A stretch of DNA of 8,249 nt from Pseudomonadota bacterium (lineage in GTDB: Bacteria > Pseudomonadota > Alphaproteobacteria > Rhizobiales > Rhizobiaceae). The DNA is taken from NCBI GenBank assembly GCA_023428515.1, contig JAEYXI010000617.1:1-8249 (forward strand). The letters are read 5' to 3'. Below, piece by piece: positions 1 to 6,498 of this stretch (position 1 is its first letter; each line of letters starts with the position of its first letter). The notes under the pieces were generated by a model. The model did no database searches. It worked only from the letters and a program-made list of their open reading frames with translations, and was not told the DNA's origin. A program made the translations under genes and the position numbers.

Positions 1-102
1 TCGTTGGGGAGGGGTGTCCCACGGACGGCGATATTCCCTGAAGGCCAGGGCGTCAAGAGGATTGTTTTTGTCGCAAGCCGGATACTTGCCGCGCAAACGA
101 GA

Positions 103-123
103 ACGGCGGGCCAGGCCCGCCGT
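103..123 (-). terminator. Hairpin terminator of the first outer-membrane protein gene
   Basis: A perfect inverted repeat (ACGGCGGGC, loop of 3, GCCCGCCGT) lies 23 bases beyond the stop codon of the minus-strand barrel gene. Read on the minus strand, the stem is followed by a modest T-rich tail (TTCTCGTTT). The stem is very stable but the tail is imperfect, so intrinsic termination is likely but not certain. Bases 1-102 hold nothing else I can support: only a weak 5-bp hairpin at 36-50 and no convincing reading frame. Confidence 0.7.
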
Positions 124-146
124 CGACATCTGAAGTGGCGTCGAGC

Positions 147-968
147 TTACCAGAGTTCGTAGCGCAGGCCGACCTTGACCTCGTGCGTCTCGATGTTGCC
201 GTGGGACCCATCACCAAACTGATCCAGGGAGTCCCAGCCGAACATGTCGCCGCCGTCGATGTTGCGGTATTTGTATCCAAGGTCGAGCTTGAAGTTCTTG
301 GTGATATCGTAGGCTACACCGGCCATCAGCGCATAGGTGAAGGCCCAGCCGTTTTCGCCGCGATGGCTCGATCCGCCGACTGCATCGTCGCTGGCGCAAA
401 GGGCTCCGCCGTCGACGCAGTAGGTTGTGTCGTTGAGATCCTTCCAGCTCAGGTAAGAATAGCCGACACCCGCACCGACATAGGGCGTGATGCCGACATA
501 AGTACCGAGATCGACATAGCCGTTGGCCATGACGCTTACGGCAGAAACCTCGGAGCCGTTGGAAGAGCGGCAACCCGTGCCAGGAGCGGGATCGTCAAGG
601 CAGGGCGTAGCGCTCGAAGTCGACCCGCTGAAGTCGGCGCGGAACCCTTCGACCGTGGCATCAGCGCGGAAGTAGTCGGTGAAGCGATAGCCGACGCCGC
701 CGCCCCAGGCAAATTCGGCATCGAGCGACGCGGAGTTGAACGAAGCCGACACATCGTCGACACCATCGAATGCCGTGTAGTCGACACCGTCGATGCTGGA
801 ATCGAAGACGTAGCTGACATCGCCGCGCAGGTACCAGCCCGAGCCAACCTCGACCGGCACGTACTCCGGCGCCTCCTCGACAAAAATCGGCGGATCGTAG
901 TCGGCGGCATGAGCCGCAAACGGCGCAAGCGCTGCAAGCGACAGCGCGATGCGAAGTGATAGTTTCAT
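147..968 (-). CDS. Outer-membrane beta-barrel protein (Omp25/Omp31-like porin family)
   Basis: This 273-residue protein is probably an eight-stranded outer-membrane barrel of the Omp25/Omp31 type found in rhizobia and Brucella. The start at MKLSLRIALS gives a clean signal peptide with cleavage after AHA (residue 21). An upstream in-frame start would put 14 extra residues in front of it, and GGGGAG sits about 7 bases before the chosen ATG. Strand-like blocks alternate aromatic and polar residues: GWYLRGDVSYVF (about 44-55), GGGVGYRFTDYFRADATVEGF (89-109), VMANGYVDL and TPYVGAGVGYSYLSW (147-175), and a last strand ending VGLRYELW with a terminal aromatic, as expected for BAM-dependent insertion. 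Four cysteines fall in two close pairs (C123/C133, C184/C191) in segments that look like surface loops. It is a tandem paralogue of the gene ending at 1179. Its job could be structural or a diffusion pore; the sequence does not decide this. Confidence 0.9.
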   Translation of the reverse strand: MKLSLRIALSLAALAPFAAHAADYDPPIFVEEAPEYVPVEVGSGWYLRGDVSYVFDSSIDGVDYTAFDGVDDVSASFNSASLDAEFAWGGGVGYRFTDYFRADATVEGFRADFSGSTSSATPCLDDPAPGTGCRSSNGSEVSAVSVMANGYVDLGTYVGITPYVGAGVGYSYLSWKDLNDTTYCVDGGALCASDDAVGGSSHRGENGWAFTYALMAGVAYDITKNFKLDLGYKYRNIDGGDMFGWDSLDQFGDGSHGNIETHEVKVGLRYELW

Positions 969-1029
969 GCGCGTGCTCCCCAAGTGCGCGGCGGAAACTG
1001 GTCCGCCCACCCATTCTCAGGAGGCATTG

Positions 1030-1057
1030 TTAACCATAGTCGTTAAATGCCGGTTAA
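1030..1057 (-). promoter_or_regulatory. Triple TTAA cluster with a CtrA-type full site, upstream of the first barrel gene
   Basis: TTAA boxes lie at 1030-1033, 1043-1046 and 1054-1057. The last two are separated by exactly 7 bases, and on the minus strand they read TTAA-N7-TTAAC, which equals the consensus for the alphaproteobacterial cell-cycle regulator CtrA. The third box is 9 bases further on. The cluster starts 62 bases upstream of the ATG at 968, a sensible promoter position. No strong sigma-70 hexamers stand out beside it. Binding is inferred from the motif only. Confidence 0.6.
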
Positions 1058-1127
1058 CTACACCAGGCACGCAAGCCAAGCGATTTCAATAGCTTGGCGG
1101 AGGGTCCCTCGCTCAAGGCGCAACAGC

Positions 1128-1155
1128 AAAAAAGGCCCCGTCGCCGGGGCCTTTT
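1128..1155 (-). terminator. Rho-independent terminator of the second outer-membrane protein gene
   Basis: An 11-bp perfect stem (AAAAGGCCCCG at 1130-1140 pairing with CGGGGCCTTTT at 1145-1155) closes a four-base loop. On the minus strand it ends in a run of six T (complement of the A run 1128-1133). It lies 23 bases past the stop codon of the minus-strand gene at 1179. This is a textbook intrinsic terminator, and it separates the two tandem barrel genes into independent transcription units. Confidence 0.92.
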
Positions 1156-1178
1156 CGAAGAACGTCTATTGTTCGGGA

Positions 1179-1949
1179 TCAGTTCAGCGAGTAGCGCACG
1201 CCGAGCTTGAAGTCGTGCGAGTAGATGTCGTTGAACTGGATGCCGTCATTATCGTCCGACGGGAAATTGGGCGGGACGTCGTTGCGAAGCCGACCGGTCG
1301 AGGCATCGCCCAGGGATATGAAGCTGTAGCCGAAGTCGATGGTCATCCGCTCCGTCGCCTGGAAGCCCAAACCGGCATGGAGCGCCCATGCCAAGTTCCA
1401 TTCCGAATTGTCGTCTGCGTGTGCGCTACCGCTGTCGATGATGTTCACGTCGCGGAAGTGCGAGATCGTGTTGTAGGAAGCGCCGATACCTGCGCCGACA
1501 TAGGGCGTGATGCCGTAGAAGTTGCCGATGTCGTAATAGCCGTTGGCCATGAACACCAGCTCGGACTTCTTGGCCGTGTATTCGTTGGTCGAGAGGCCGC
1601 TAGCGTCGTCGAGCCAGTCCAGTGCGTAGAAGTCGGACTTGCCTCGCCACTCGACTGTCAGGTCGCCGCGCAGATAGTCGTTGAACTGATAGCCTATGCC
1701 GCCCCCGACGATCGGAGCGGAGGAGAAGCCGCCGTCGTCATACCAGCCGAAGTCGCCGGTGGTCTCGAACAGATCGGACTCCAGCCCGTCGAAGAACTGG
1801 TTGCTCATGCCGATGTAGCCGCGGATATACCATCCGCCGACAACCTCCGGCACCACCTCGACAGGCTCATAGAGGTCTGCCGCGAATGCCGAGCTGGCCG
1901 CGCCGGCCATGAGCGTGGCGAGCAGGGCCTTCCTTGCGAATCCATACAT
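1179..1949 (-). CDS. Outer-membrane beta-barrel protein, paralogue of the neighbouring gene
   Basis: This 256-residue protein has a signal peptide (MYGFARKALLATLMAG...) with likely cleavage after AFA at residue 23. The body has the same block order as its neighbour: GGWYIRGYIG, GGGIGYQFNDYLRGDLTVEWR, FMANGYYDIGNFYGITPYVGAGIGASYN, a WALHAGLGF strand, then DFGYSFISLGD and a final FKLGVRYSLN. A good Shine-Dalgarno sequence (AAGGGGTGA) precedes the ATG. It differs from the neighbour in having no cysteine and in ending with Asn rather than an aromatic residue. Its own terminator and its own TTAA cluster suggest separate regulation after an old duplication. The family is Omp25/Omp31-like; the exact function (pore, structural, adhesin) cannot be read from the sequence. 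Confidence 0.9.
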   Translation of the reverse strand: MYGFARKALLATLMAGAASSAFAADLYEPVEVVPEVVGGWYIRGYIGMSNQFFDGLESDLFETTGDFGWYDDGGFSSAPIVGGGIGYQFNDYLRGDLTVEWRGKSDFYALDWLDDASGLSTNEYTAKKSELVFMANGYYDIGNFYGITPYVGAGIGASYNTISHFRDVNIIDSGSAHADDNSEWNLAWALHAGLGFQATERMTIDFGYSFISLGDASTGRLRNDVPPNFPSDDNDGIQFNDIYSHDFKLGVRYSLN

Positions 1950-2032
1950 GCGTAGTCACCCCTTGGTCTTTTCGGACGCACCCGCCGCCCGAAGCTTGGA
2001 TCGGTTTCGTTAGGGATAATGAATTGCAAAAG

Positions 2033-2060
2033 TTAAGGTCCGCTTAACCCTGTTGCTTAA
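2033..2060 (-). promoter_or_regulatory. Triple TTAA cluster with a CtrA-type full site, upstream of the second barrel gene
   Basis: TTAA boxes lie at 2033-2036, 2044-2047 and 2057-2060, separated by 7 and 9 bases. The 7-base pair reads TTAA-N7-TTAAC on the plus strand, again the CtrA consensus. The spacing set (7 and 9) is the same as in front of the paralogous gene, although the order relative to the gene is reversed. The cluster begins 84 bases upstream of the ATG at 1949. A CATTAT box on the minus strand just inside it could serve as a -10. The motif is seen in the sequence; regulation is inferred. Confidence 0.6.
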
Positions 2061-2172
2061 CCATGAGCTGTGCGTTCAGGAATGTGCCGCCGGGGCGAAA
2101 CGGTTTTGGGAGAAACAAGTTCTGCCCGGCGGCAAGGCTCGATTTTCGATGGCGGAAGCGGGCTGCCGCGCC

Positions 2173-2178
2173 TATATT
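2173..2178 (+). promoter_or_regulatory. -10 box of the 6S RNA promoter
   Basis: TATATT, a good match to the alphaproteobacterial -10 element, lies six bases before the first paired base of the 6S RNA stem, so the start of transcription would be near 2184. The matching -35 is weak (TGGCGG around 2150 at best). The stretch 2061-2172, between the TTAA cluster and this box, holds no gene I can support. Confidence 0.55.
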
Positions 2179-2183
2179 CCGAT

Positions 2184-2345
2184 CGGCGGTCTGCGCTTCC
2201 CGGCAGGAGAGACATATCCCCGGGGCCTTATTGATCCCTAGGGAGCTGTCCCTGACCAGGCCCGTGGGTCTGGACATACGGCGCCCACCTACTTTGTAGG
2301 TTCCCGGGATCGACTTCTCCACCGGTTGTCGTGGATCGCCGCTGG
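2184..2345 (+). ncRNA. ssrS: 6S RNA
   Basis: 6S RNA mimics an open promoter, binds sigma-70 RNA polymerase holoenzyme and dampens transcription in stationary phase. The ends form an uninterrupted 12-bp closing stem (2184-2195 with 2330-2341, allowing G-U pairs). Inside it are a second helix (CCGG..GGAGA with TCTCC.CCGG), a pairing of GATCCC (2233-2238) with GGGATC (2306-2311), an apical hairpin formed by CCAGGCC and GGTCTGG, and a small CCTAC-TTT-GTAGG hairpin (2288-2300) on the 3' side of the central bubble. This long rod with a central bubble is the family architecture, and the wording of the 3' half resembles rhizobial 6S RNAs I remember. Its position immediately upstream of the 5-formyl-THF cyclo-ligase gene is the classic 6S location. 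The exact 3' end is uncertain by about 10 bases. Confidence 0.88.
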
Positions 2346-2372
2346 CATCGGGCAGAAAATCAGCCGATGCTG
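2343..2372 (+). promoter_or_regulatory. Hairpin between 6S RNA and the cyclo-ligase start
   Basis: GCATCGG (2345-2351) pairs with CCGATGC (2364-2370), with flanking G-U pairs. No T run follows, so it is not a typical terminator. It could mark the 3' processing boundary of 6S RNA, or shape the leader of the downstream gene. It buries an alternative in-frame ATG at 2367. Confidence 0.4.
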
Positions 2373-2399
2373 AAAACAAGCATCAGATCGTCCCCACGC

Positions 2400-2987
2400 A
2401 TGAATTCTCCGAAACAGCTGAAACGGGAACTGCGCCGCACCGCGCTTGCACGCCGCGACGCGCTCGATCCTTCCTGGCGCATCGAAGCCGCGCTGGAGAT
2501 GGCGGCAGGCGCCAAAGACCGGATCACGGCCGAACCGGGAGCCGTCGTCTCCGGCTTCTGGCCGATGCGCTCCGAGGTCGACGTGCGCCCGTTGATGTTC
2601 GCCTTGCGGGAAAAAGGCGCCCGCCTCTGCCTGCCCGCCATCCTCGACAAGACCACGATGACCTTCCGCGAGCTCGTCCGCGGCGCGGCGCTCGTCGACA
2701 TGGGATTCGGCACTGCCGGGCCGGACGAGCAGGCCGAAACGCTCGATCCGGACGTCATGCTGGTTCCGCTCGCCGCCTTCGATTCCCGCGGCCATCGCAT
2801 CGGCTATGGCGCGGGCTACTACGACCGGGCGATCTCCAAGCTCACGGCCGCCGGCCGGACACCACGCCTCATCGGCGTCGCCTTCGATTGCCAGGAGGTG
2901 CCAGAGGTGCCCGACGAGCCGCACGACGTGATCATCCCGGAAATCCTTACCGAAAGCGGTTTGCGCCGCTTCGCCTCATCTCTATAG
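2400..2987 (+). CDS. 5-formyltetrahydrofolate cyclo-ligase
   Basis: The enzyme (also called MTHF synthetase, YgfA/Fau) uses ATP to convert 5-formyl-THF into 5,10-methenyl-THF in the cytoplasm, returning the storage folate to one-carbon metabolism. The 195-residue product has the family length, an N-terminal Lys/Arg-rich helix (KQLKRELRRTALARRDAL) with the basic residues that contact ATP, a central WPMRSEVDVRPL strand-turn, and the signature LVPLAAFDSRGHRIGYGAGYYDR at 121-143. The ATG at 2400 was chosen because longer in-frame starts (GTG at 2331, ATG at 2367) lie inside the 6S RNA or the following hairpin. No start has a strong Shine-Dalgarno sequence, so 2367 remains possible. The gene is probably transcribed partly by read-through from 6S RNA and is followed after 8 bases by the metallophosphoesterase gene, suggesting an operon. 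The common symbol varies (fau, ygfA), so none is given. Confidence 0.93.
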   Translation: MNSPKQLKRELRRTALARRDALDPSWRIEAALEMAAGAKDRITAEPGAVVSGFWPMRSEVDVRPLMFALREKGARLCLPAILDKTTMTFRELVRGAALVDMGFGTAGPDEQAETLDPDVMLVPLAAFDSRGHRIGYGAGYYDRAISKLTAAGRTPRLIGVAFDCQEVPEVPDEPHDVIIPEILTESGLRRFASSL

Positions 2988-2995
2988 AGGAGAGC

Positions 2996-3820
2996 ATGAG
3001 ACTCCTCTTTCTGGGCGACATGGTCGGCAAATCCGGGCGCACCGCGGTGTGGGATCAGCTTCCCGGCCTGATTTCGGATTTCCGGCTCGATTTCGTCATC
3101 GTGAACGGCGAAAACGCAGCGGGCGGCTTCGGCATCACGGAAGAAATCTTCCAGACGACGCTCGCCGCCGGTGCCGACGTGGTGACCACCGGCAATCACG
3201 TCTGGGACCAGCGCGAGGCCCTGACCTTTGCGGCGCGCGAAGACCGTTTCCTGCGCCCAGCCAACTACCCGAAAGGCACGCCCGGCCGCGGCTCGGGCGT
3301 CTATCTGGCGAGGAACGGCGCGCGCGTGCTCGTCGCCAACATCATGGGCCGGGTGTTCATGCATCCCGAGCTTGACGATCCCTTCATCGCCGGCGAGCGC
3401 GAAATCGCCGCCTGCCCGCTCGGCGACCAGGCGGACGCGGCGGTGATCGATTTCCATGCCGAGGCGACGTCGGAGAAGATGTGCTTCGGCCATTTCGTCG
3501 ACGGGCGCGTCAGCCTCCTCGTCGGCACGCATACGCACCAGCCGACCGCCGATCACCAAATCTTGAACGGCGGCACGGCCTACATCACCGACGCCGGCAT
3601 GTGCGGCGACTACGATTCCTCGCTCGGCATGGACAAGGAAGAGCCGCTCAATCGCTTCCTCTCGAAAGTGCCCAAAGGTCGTTTCGAGGCCGCGAACGGG
3701 CCTGCGACGCTCTGCGGCGTCGGCATCGATATCTCCGACCGCACCGGCCTGGCCGAGAAGATAGCGCCGTTTCGCCGTGGTCCGCGGCTCGAAGAAACTG
3801 CACCGTCCTTCTGGTCCTGA
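2996..3820 (+). CDS. YmdB/TIGR00282-family metallophosphoesterase
   Basis: This 274-residue cytoplasmic phosphoesterase belongs to the YmdB/DR1281 family, whose members hydrolyse 2',3'-cyclic nucleotide monophosphates with a two-metal centre. The expected metal ligands are all visible: D8 (FLGDMVG), E39 and N40 (VNGENAAGG), N67 and H68 (TGNHVWD), H154 (DFHAEATSEK), and H179 and H181 (GTHTHQPTADH). The C-terminal MCGDYDSSLGM and EEPLNRF blocks are also typical. The start at MRLLFLGD is fixed by an excellent Shine-Dalgarno (GAGGAGAG) that sits in the gap after the cyclo-ligase stop. Translation of the two genes may therefore be coupled. The physiological substrate in alphaproteobacteria is not known to me. 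Confidence 0.93.
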   Translation: MRLLFLGDMVGKSGRTAVWDQLPGLISDFRLDFVIVNGENAAGGFGITEEIFQTTLAAGADVVTTGNHVWDQREALTFAAREDRFLRPANYPKGTPGRGSGVYLARNGARVLVANIMGRVFMHPELDDPFIAGEREIAACPLGDQADAAVIDFHAEATSEKMCFGHFVDGRVSLLVGTHTHQPTADHQILNGGTAYITDAGMCGDYDSSLGMDKEEPLNRFLSKVPKGRFEAANGPATLCGVGIDISDRTGLAEKIAPFRRGPRLEETAPSFWS

Positions 3821-3822
3821 CA

Positions 3823-3851
3823 TTGACCTTACATGGTCGGATGCCTAATTG
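3823..3851 (+). promoter_or_regulatory. Candidate sigma-70 promoter ahead of the TerC-family gene
   Basis: TTGACC (3823-3828) is followed after 17 bases by TAATTG (3846-3851). The -35 is close to consensus and the spacing is ideal; the -10 is weaker. It lies just past the phosphoesterase stop codon and would give a leader of about 35-40 bases. The TerC gene may thus be transcribed separately from the two genes before it. Confidence 0.4.
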
Positions 3852-3894
3852 GCGGCAAAGCCGATCCTGCTGACATGCCTTGGGGACGAAAGAC

Positions 3895-4659
3895 ATGCCG
3901 ATCATCGACTTCCTCGCACCGCATTTCGTGTGGTTGCAGGATCCGACTGCATGGGTCGCGTTGCTTACGCTTGTCGTGCTGGAGATCGTCCTCGGCATCG
4001 ACAACCTGATCTTCATATCGATCCTCACCAACAAGCTGCCTGAGCATCAGCAGGCGCGGGCCCGGTTTCTCGGGATAAGCGCGGCACTTGTGATGCGGCT
4101 CGTGCTGCTCGCCACGATCTCCTTCATCGTGCAATTGACTACACCGATCTTCACCGCCTTCGGCCACGGCTTCTCCTGGCGCGACCTGATCCTCATCGCC
4201 GGCGGCCTGTTCCTGGTCTGGAAGGCGACCAAGGAAATCCACCACACTGTCGATCCTACCGATCACAAGGATTCGATTGTCGGCACGGTGCAGATGTCGC
4301 TCGGCGGCGCCATCGTCCAGATCCTGCTGCTCGATCTCGTCTTCTCGATCGATTCGATCATCACTGCCGTCGGCATGACCGACGAGATCGCGATCATGTA
4401 TATCGCCGTCATCGCCGCCGTCACCGTTATGATGCTTGCCGCCAACCCGCTCGCCGGCTTCATCGCCAAGAACCCGACCATCGTCATGCTGGCGCTGGGC
4501 TTCCTCTTGATGATCGGCATGACGCTGATCGCCGACGGCATGGGCTTCCATGTGCCCAAGGGCTACATCTACGCGGCCATGGGCTTCTCGGCTCTGGTCG
4601 AGGGGCTCAACATGCTGGCCCGCCGCAAGAAGCGGAAGGATTCAGGCGGCGCGCATTGA
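3895..4659 (+). CDS. TerC-family integral membrane protein
   Basis: This 254-residue inner-membrane protein belongs to the TerC/Alx/YkoY family, whose characterised members are linked to Mn2+ export or to metal loading of exported proteins; the name comes from tellurium resistance. About seven hydrophobic segments are present. The two family signatures are intact: E30 and D36-N37 in TM1 ([12 protein letters not shown]), and D147 with D153-S154 in [17 protein letters not shown] charged cytoplasmic loop ([17 protein letters not shown]) lies between the two halves, and a basic tail ([10 protein letters not shown]) ends the protein. The ATG at 3895 follows GGGGACGAAAG, a usable ribosome-binding site; an upstream TTG at 3880 is less likely. 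There are no ter-cluster neighbours, so a metal-homeostasis role is more likely than tellurite resistance. It converges on the minus-strand gene ending at 4703. Confidence 0.92.
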   Translation: MPIIDFLAPHFVWLQDPTAWVALLTLVVLEIVLGIDNLIFISILTNKLPEHQQARARFLGISAALVMRLVLLATISFIVQLTTPIFTAFGHGFSWRDLILIAGGLFLVWKATKEIHHTVDPTDHKDSIVGTVQMSLGGAIVQILLLDLVFSIDSIITAVGMTDEIAIMYIAVIAAVTVMMLAANPLAGFIAKNPTIVMLALGFLLMIGMTLIADGMGFHVPKGYIYAAMGFSALVEGLNMLARRKKRKDSGGAH

Positions 4660-4673
4660 GTTGACTGCCGAGC

Positions 4674-4690
4674 GCGGCGACACGCGCCGC
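4674..4690. terminator. Possible shared hairpin between convergent genes
   Basis: GCGGCG (4674-4679) pairs with CGCCGC (4685-4690) around a five-base loop in the 43-base gap between the TerC-family gene and the convergent MBL-fold gene. No T tail follows on either strand. It may slow polymerase from both sides, but it is only a weak terminator candidate. Confidence 0.35.
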
Positions 4691-4702
4691 AGCGCCTGAT
4701 TG

Positions 4703-5533
4703 CTAGACACCTTCCAGCACGATGATGGTCGGGCGGTCGGGCAAGCTCCTCAGCGACACTTTCAGCGAGCGGCTTGGACGGAATTCGACGGCAAAGCCCT
4801 CGCCCATCATGGCTGTGAACTCGCCGATCGGCGTGGCATGCCGGTGCATCGGCAGGATCATCGACGAATAGAGCCGCGTGGTGATCTCGCTCATCGAGCC
4901 GAGCGACTGGGTCATGCCGCCGTCGATCGGGACCATCAAAATATCGAGGCGGCCGATCTGGCCGAACTGCGCGTCGCTGAGCTTGGTGTGCAAATGGCCG
5001 AGATGGCCGATGCAAAGTCCCGCCACTTCGAAGATGAAGATCGAGTTGCCGTCACGCTCCAGGTCGCCGCCCCAAGTGCGGATGTCCGTCGTCACGTTGC
5101 GGATGTAGACATCATCGACGACGACGGCATGCCTCGCCGGCCCGCCATCCGGGTTCCAGCCGCGCAGCACATATTCGATGTTGGGATCGGGATGGTCCGT
5201 GTAATGCGTGCGATGCGCCTTGTTCATGGTGGCAACGCGCGGCAGCGGATCGTAGCCGTAGACGCCCGAGAAATCGGTCGCGATGCGCACGCCGGCCGGC
5301 GTCTCGATGAGATAGGTCGAATGCCCGGCATAGGTGATCGTCACATCGCCTTCGACGAAAGCCTGGGCAAGGATCGGGGCGTCCCGCCTCAGAGGCGCCA
5401 AACTCGCATAGGTCGCCGAGGGCAGCGCGTTGGCGATGGCGACGCATTTGGAAGGGGGCGGCTCATCCTGTGCGGAAGCGGCAAACGGCCAGAGCAGGGA
5501 GGCGCAGAGCACGGCGGCAGAAAGGCGGAACAT
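4703..5533 (-). CDS. Exported metallo-beta-lactamase-fold protein
   Basis: The 276-residue product begins with a signal peptide ([21 protein letters not shown], cleavage after A21), so it should work in the periplasm. The start was set at this Met because the signal peptide and a GGAAAG site just upstream fit it; a longer reading frame to 5599 adds a non-signal N-terminus. The fold is seen in [21 protein letters not shown] (70-90), GHLGHLH (176-182), [10 protein letters not shown] (197-206) and PMHRH (228-232), as in UlaG-like/Lactamase_B_3 proteins. Where that superfamily normally has HxHxDH, this protein reads T109-H110-Y111-T112-D113-H114, so two of the usual zinc ligands are replaced. Nearby H107 might compensate. 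The substrate is unknown. It is divergent from the yebC-type gene across 215 bases, in which I see no strong promoter for either gene. Confidence 0.85.
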   Translation of the reverse strand: MFRLSAAVLCASLLWPFAASAQDEPPPSKCVAIANALPSATYASLAPLRRDAPILAQAFVEGDVTITYAGHSTYLIETPAGVRIATDFSGVYGYDPLPRVATMNKAHRTHYTDHPDPNIEYVLRGWNPDGGPARHAVVVDDVYIRNVTTDIRTWGGDLERDGNSIFIFEVAGLCIGHLGHLHTKLSDAQFGQIGRLDILMVPIDGGMTQSLGSMSEITTRLYSSMILPMHRHATPIGEFTAMMGEGFAVEFRPSRSLKVSLRSLPDRPTIIVLEGV

Positions 5534-5748
5534 GGCGGTCTTTCCGAGGGGTGCGGTCACGTCACGATAGCGCGCGGGGCGCAAGTGGCCAGCCGACACG
5601 GCTCGCCCGAGGTCACGTTTTCGCGAGTGTCGGATCGCCCCTCCAGAAGTTCCAAACGGCCGAAACCGGCGCTCCGTCTGGACTTTTTTCCCGACTTATC
5701 TTAAGGCGCGCCATTCCGAAAAACCTGCACCAGGACGACGGGGGCTCG

Positions 5749-6498
5749 ATGGCCGGCCATTCACAGTTCAAGAACATCATGCACCGCAAGGGCCGTCAGG
5801 ACGCGGTGCGGTCAAAAATGTTCTCCAAGCTGGCGCGCGAAATCACCGTCGCGGCCAAGACGGGCATGCCCGACCCGAACATGAATCCGCGCCTCAGGCT
5901 GGCGATCCAGAACGCCAAGGCCGAGTCCATGCCGAAGGACAACATCCAGCGGGCGATCAACAAGGCCTCCGGCGGCGACGCGGAGAACTATGAAGAGGTG
6001 CGCTATGAGGGCTACTGTCCCGGCGGCGTCGCGCTCATCGTCGAGGTACTGACCGACAACCGCAACCGTTCCGCCTCGAATGTCCGTGCCGCCTTCACCA
6101 AGGCCGGCGGGGCGCTTGGCGAAACCGGTTCCGTCTCCTTCATGTGGGACCGCGTCGGCGAGATCTATTATCCTGTTACGGCCGGCGACGCGGAAAAGGT
6201 CATGGATGCGGCGATCGAGGCCGGCGCCGACGACGTGCAGTCGGACGAGGACGGCCACACCATCCTTTGCGCCTTCGGCAGCCTCGGCGATGTCTCCAAG
6301 GCGCTCGAAGCCTCGCTCGGCGAGGCCGAGTCGGTGAAGGTCATCTGGAAACCGCAGAACAACGTGCCAGTCGACGAGGAACGCGCACAGTCGCTGATGA
6401 AGCTCGTCGCCACGCTCGAGGACGACGACGACGTGCAGAACGTCTACGCCAATTTCGAGGTCGACGACGCGACGATGGCCAAGCTCAGCGCTGCATGA
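5749..6498 (+). CDS. YebC/PmpR-family regulatory protein
   Basis: This 249-residue cytoplasmic protein matches the family length (about 245-250). The ATG at 5749 gives the invariant N-terminus [18 protein letters not shown]; a frame extending back to 5470 is an artefact. Other family blocks are [10 protein letters not shown] (61-70), [31 protein letters not shown] (86-116) and [15 protein letters not shown] (123-137). A purine-rich AGGACGACGGGGG precedes the start. Members were described as DNA-binding transcription regulators (PmpR), and some YebC proteins are now known to help ribosomes through proline-rich stretches; which role applies here cannot be told from sequence. In many proteobacteria it sits beside ruvC. 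Here the next gene is instead a small Rdx-family gene overlapping it by 4 bases. Confidence 0.95.
   Translation: MAGHSQFKNIMHRKGRQDAVRSKMFSKLAREITVAAKTGMPDPNMNPRLRLAIQNAKAESMPKDNIQRAINKASGGDAENYEEVRYEGYCPGGVALIVEVLTDNRNRSASNVRAAFTKAGGALGETGSVSFMWDRVGEIYYPVTAGDAEKVMDAAIEAGADDVQSDEDGHTILCAFGSLGDVSKALEASLGEAESVKVIWKPQNNVPVDEERAQSLMKLVATLEDDDDVQNVYANFEVDDATMAKLSAA

Noticed and set aside
36..50. CCCTG/CAGGG hairpin near the window start
   Set aside because: Only five pairs with no T tail and no adjacent gene; likely chance.
135..1955. Long plus-strand open frames (274 and 302 codons) opposite the two barrel genes
   Set aside because: They mirror the minus-strand genes, which have signal peptides, ribosome-binding sites and terminators. 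The plus-strand translations lack recognisable domains and arise from GC-rich codon usage.
2053..2299. Short plus-strand open frames in the region before and within 6S RNA
   Set aside because: They overlap the structured RNA, have no recognisable sequence features and no convincing ribosome-binding site.
3829..4551. Minus-strand 240-codon frame rich in Asp, Glu, His and Arg opposite the TerC-family gene
   Set aside because: It is the complement of a hydrophobic membrane protein gene; hydrophobic codons read in reverse give this charged composition.
5658..5690. Small GCCG/CGGC hairpin followed by a T run upstream of the YebC-family gene
   Set aside because: The stem is only 4 bp and is 15 bases from the T run, so it does not form an intrinsic terminator, and no gene on that strand ends here.
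5470..5748. N-terminal extension of the YebC-family frame
   Set aside because: The family N-terminus begins exactly at 5749 (MAGHSQFKN), and the extension runs into the start region of the divergent MBL-fold gene.
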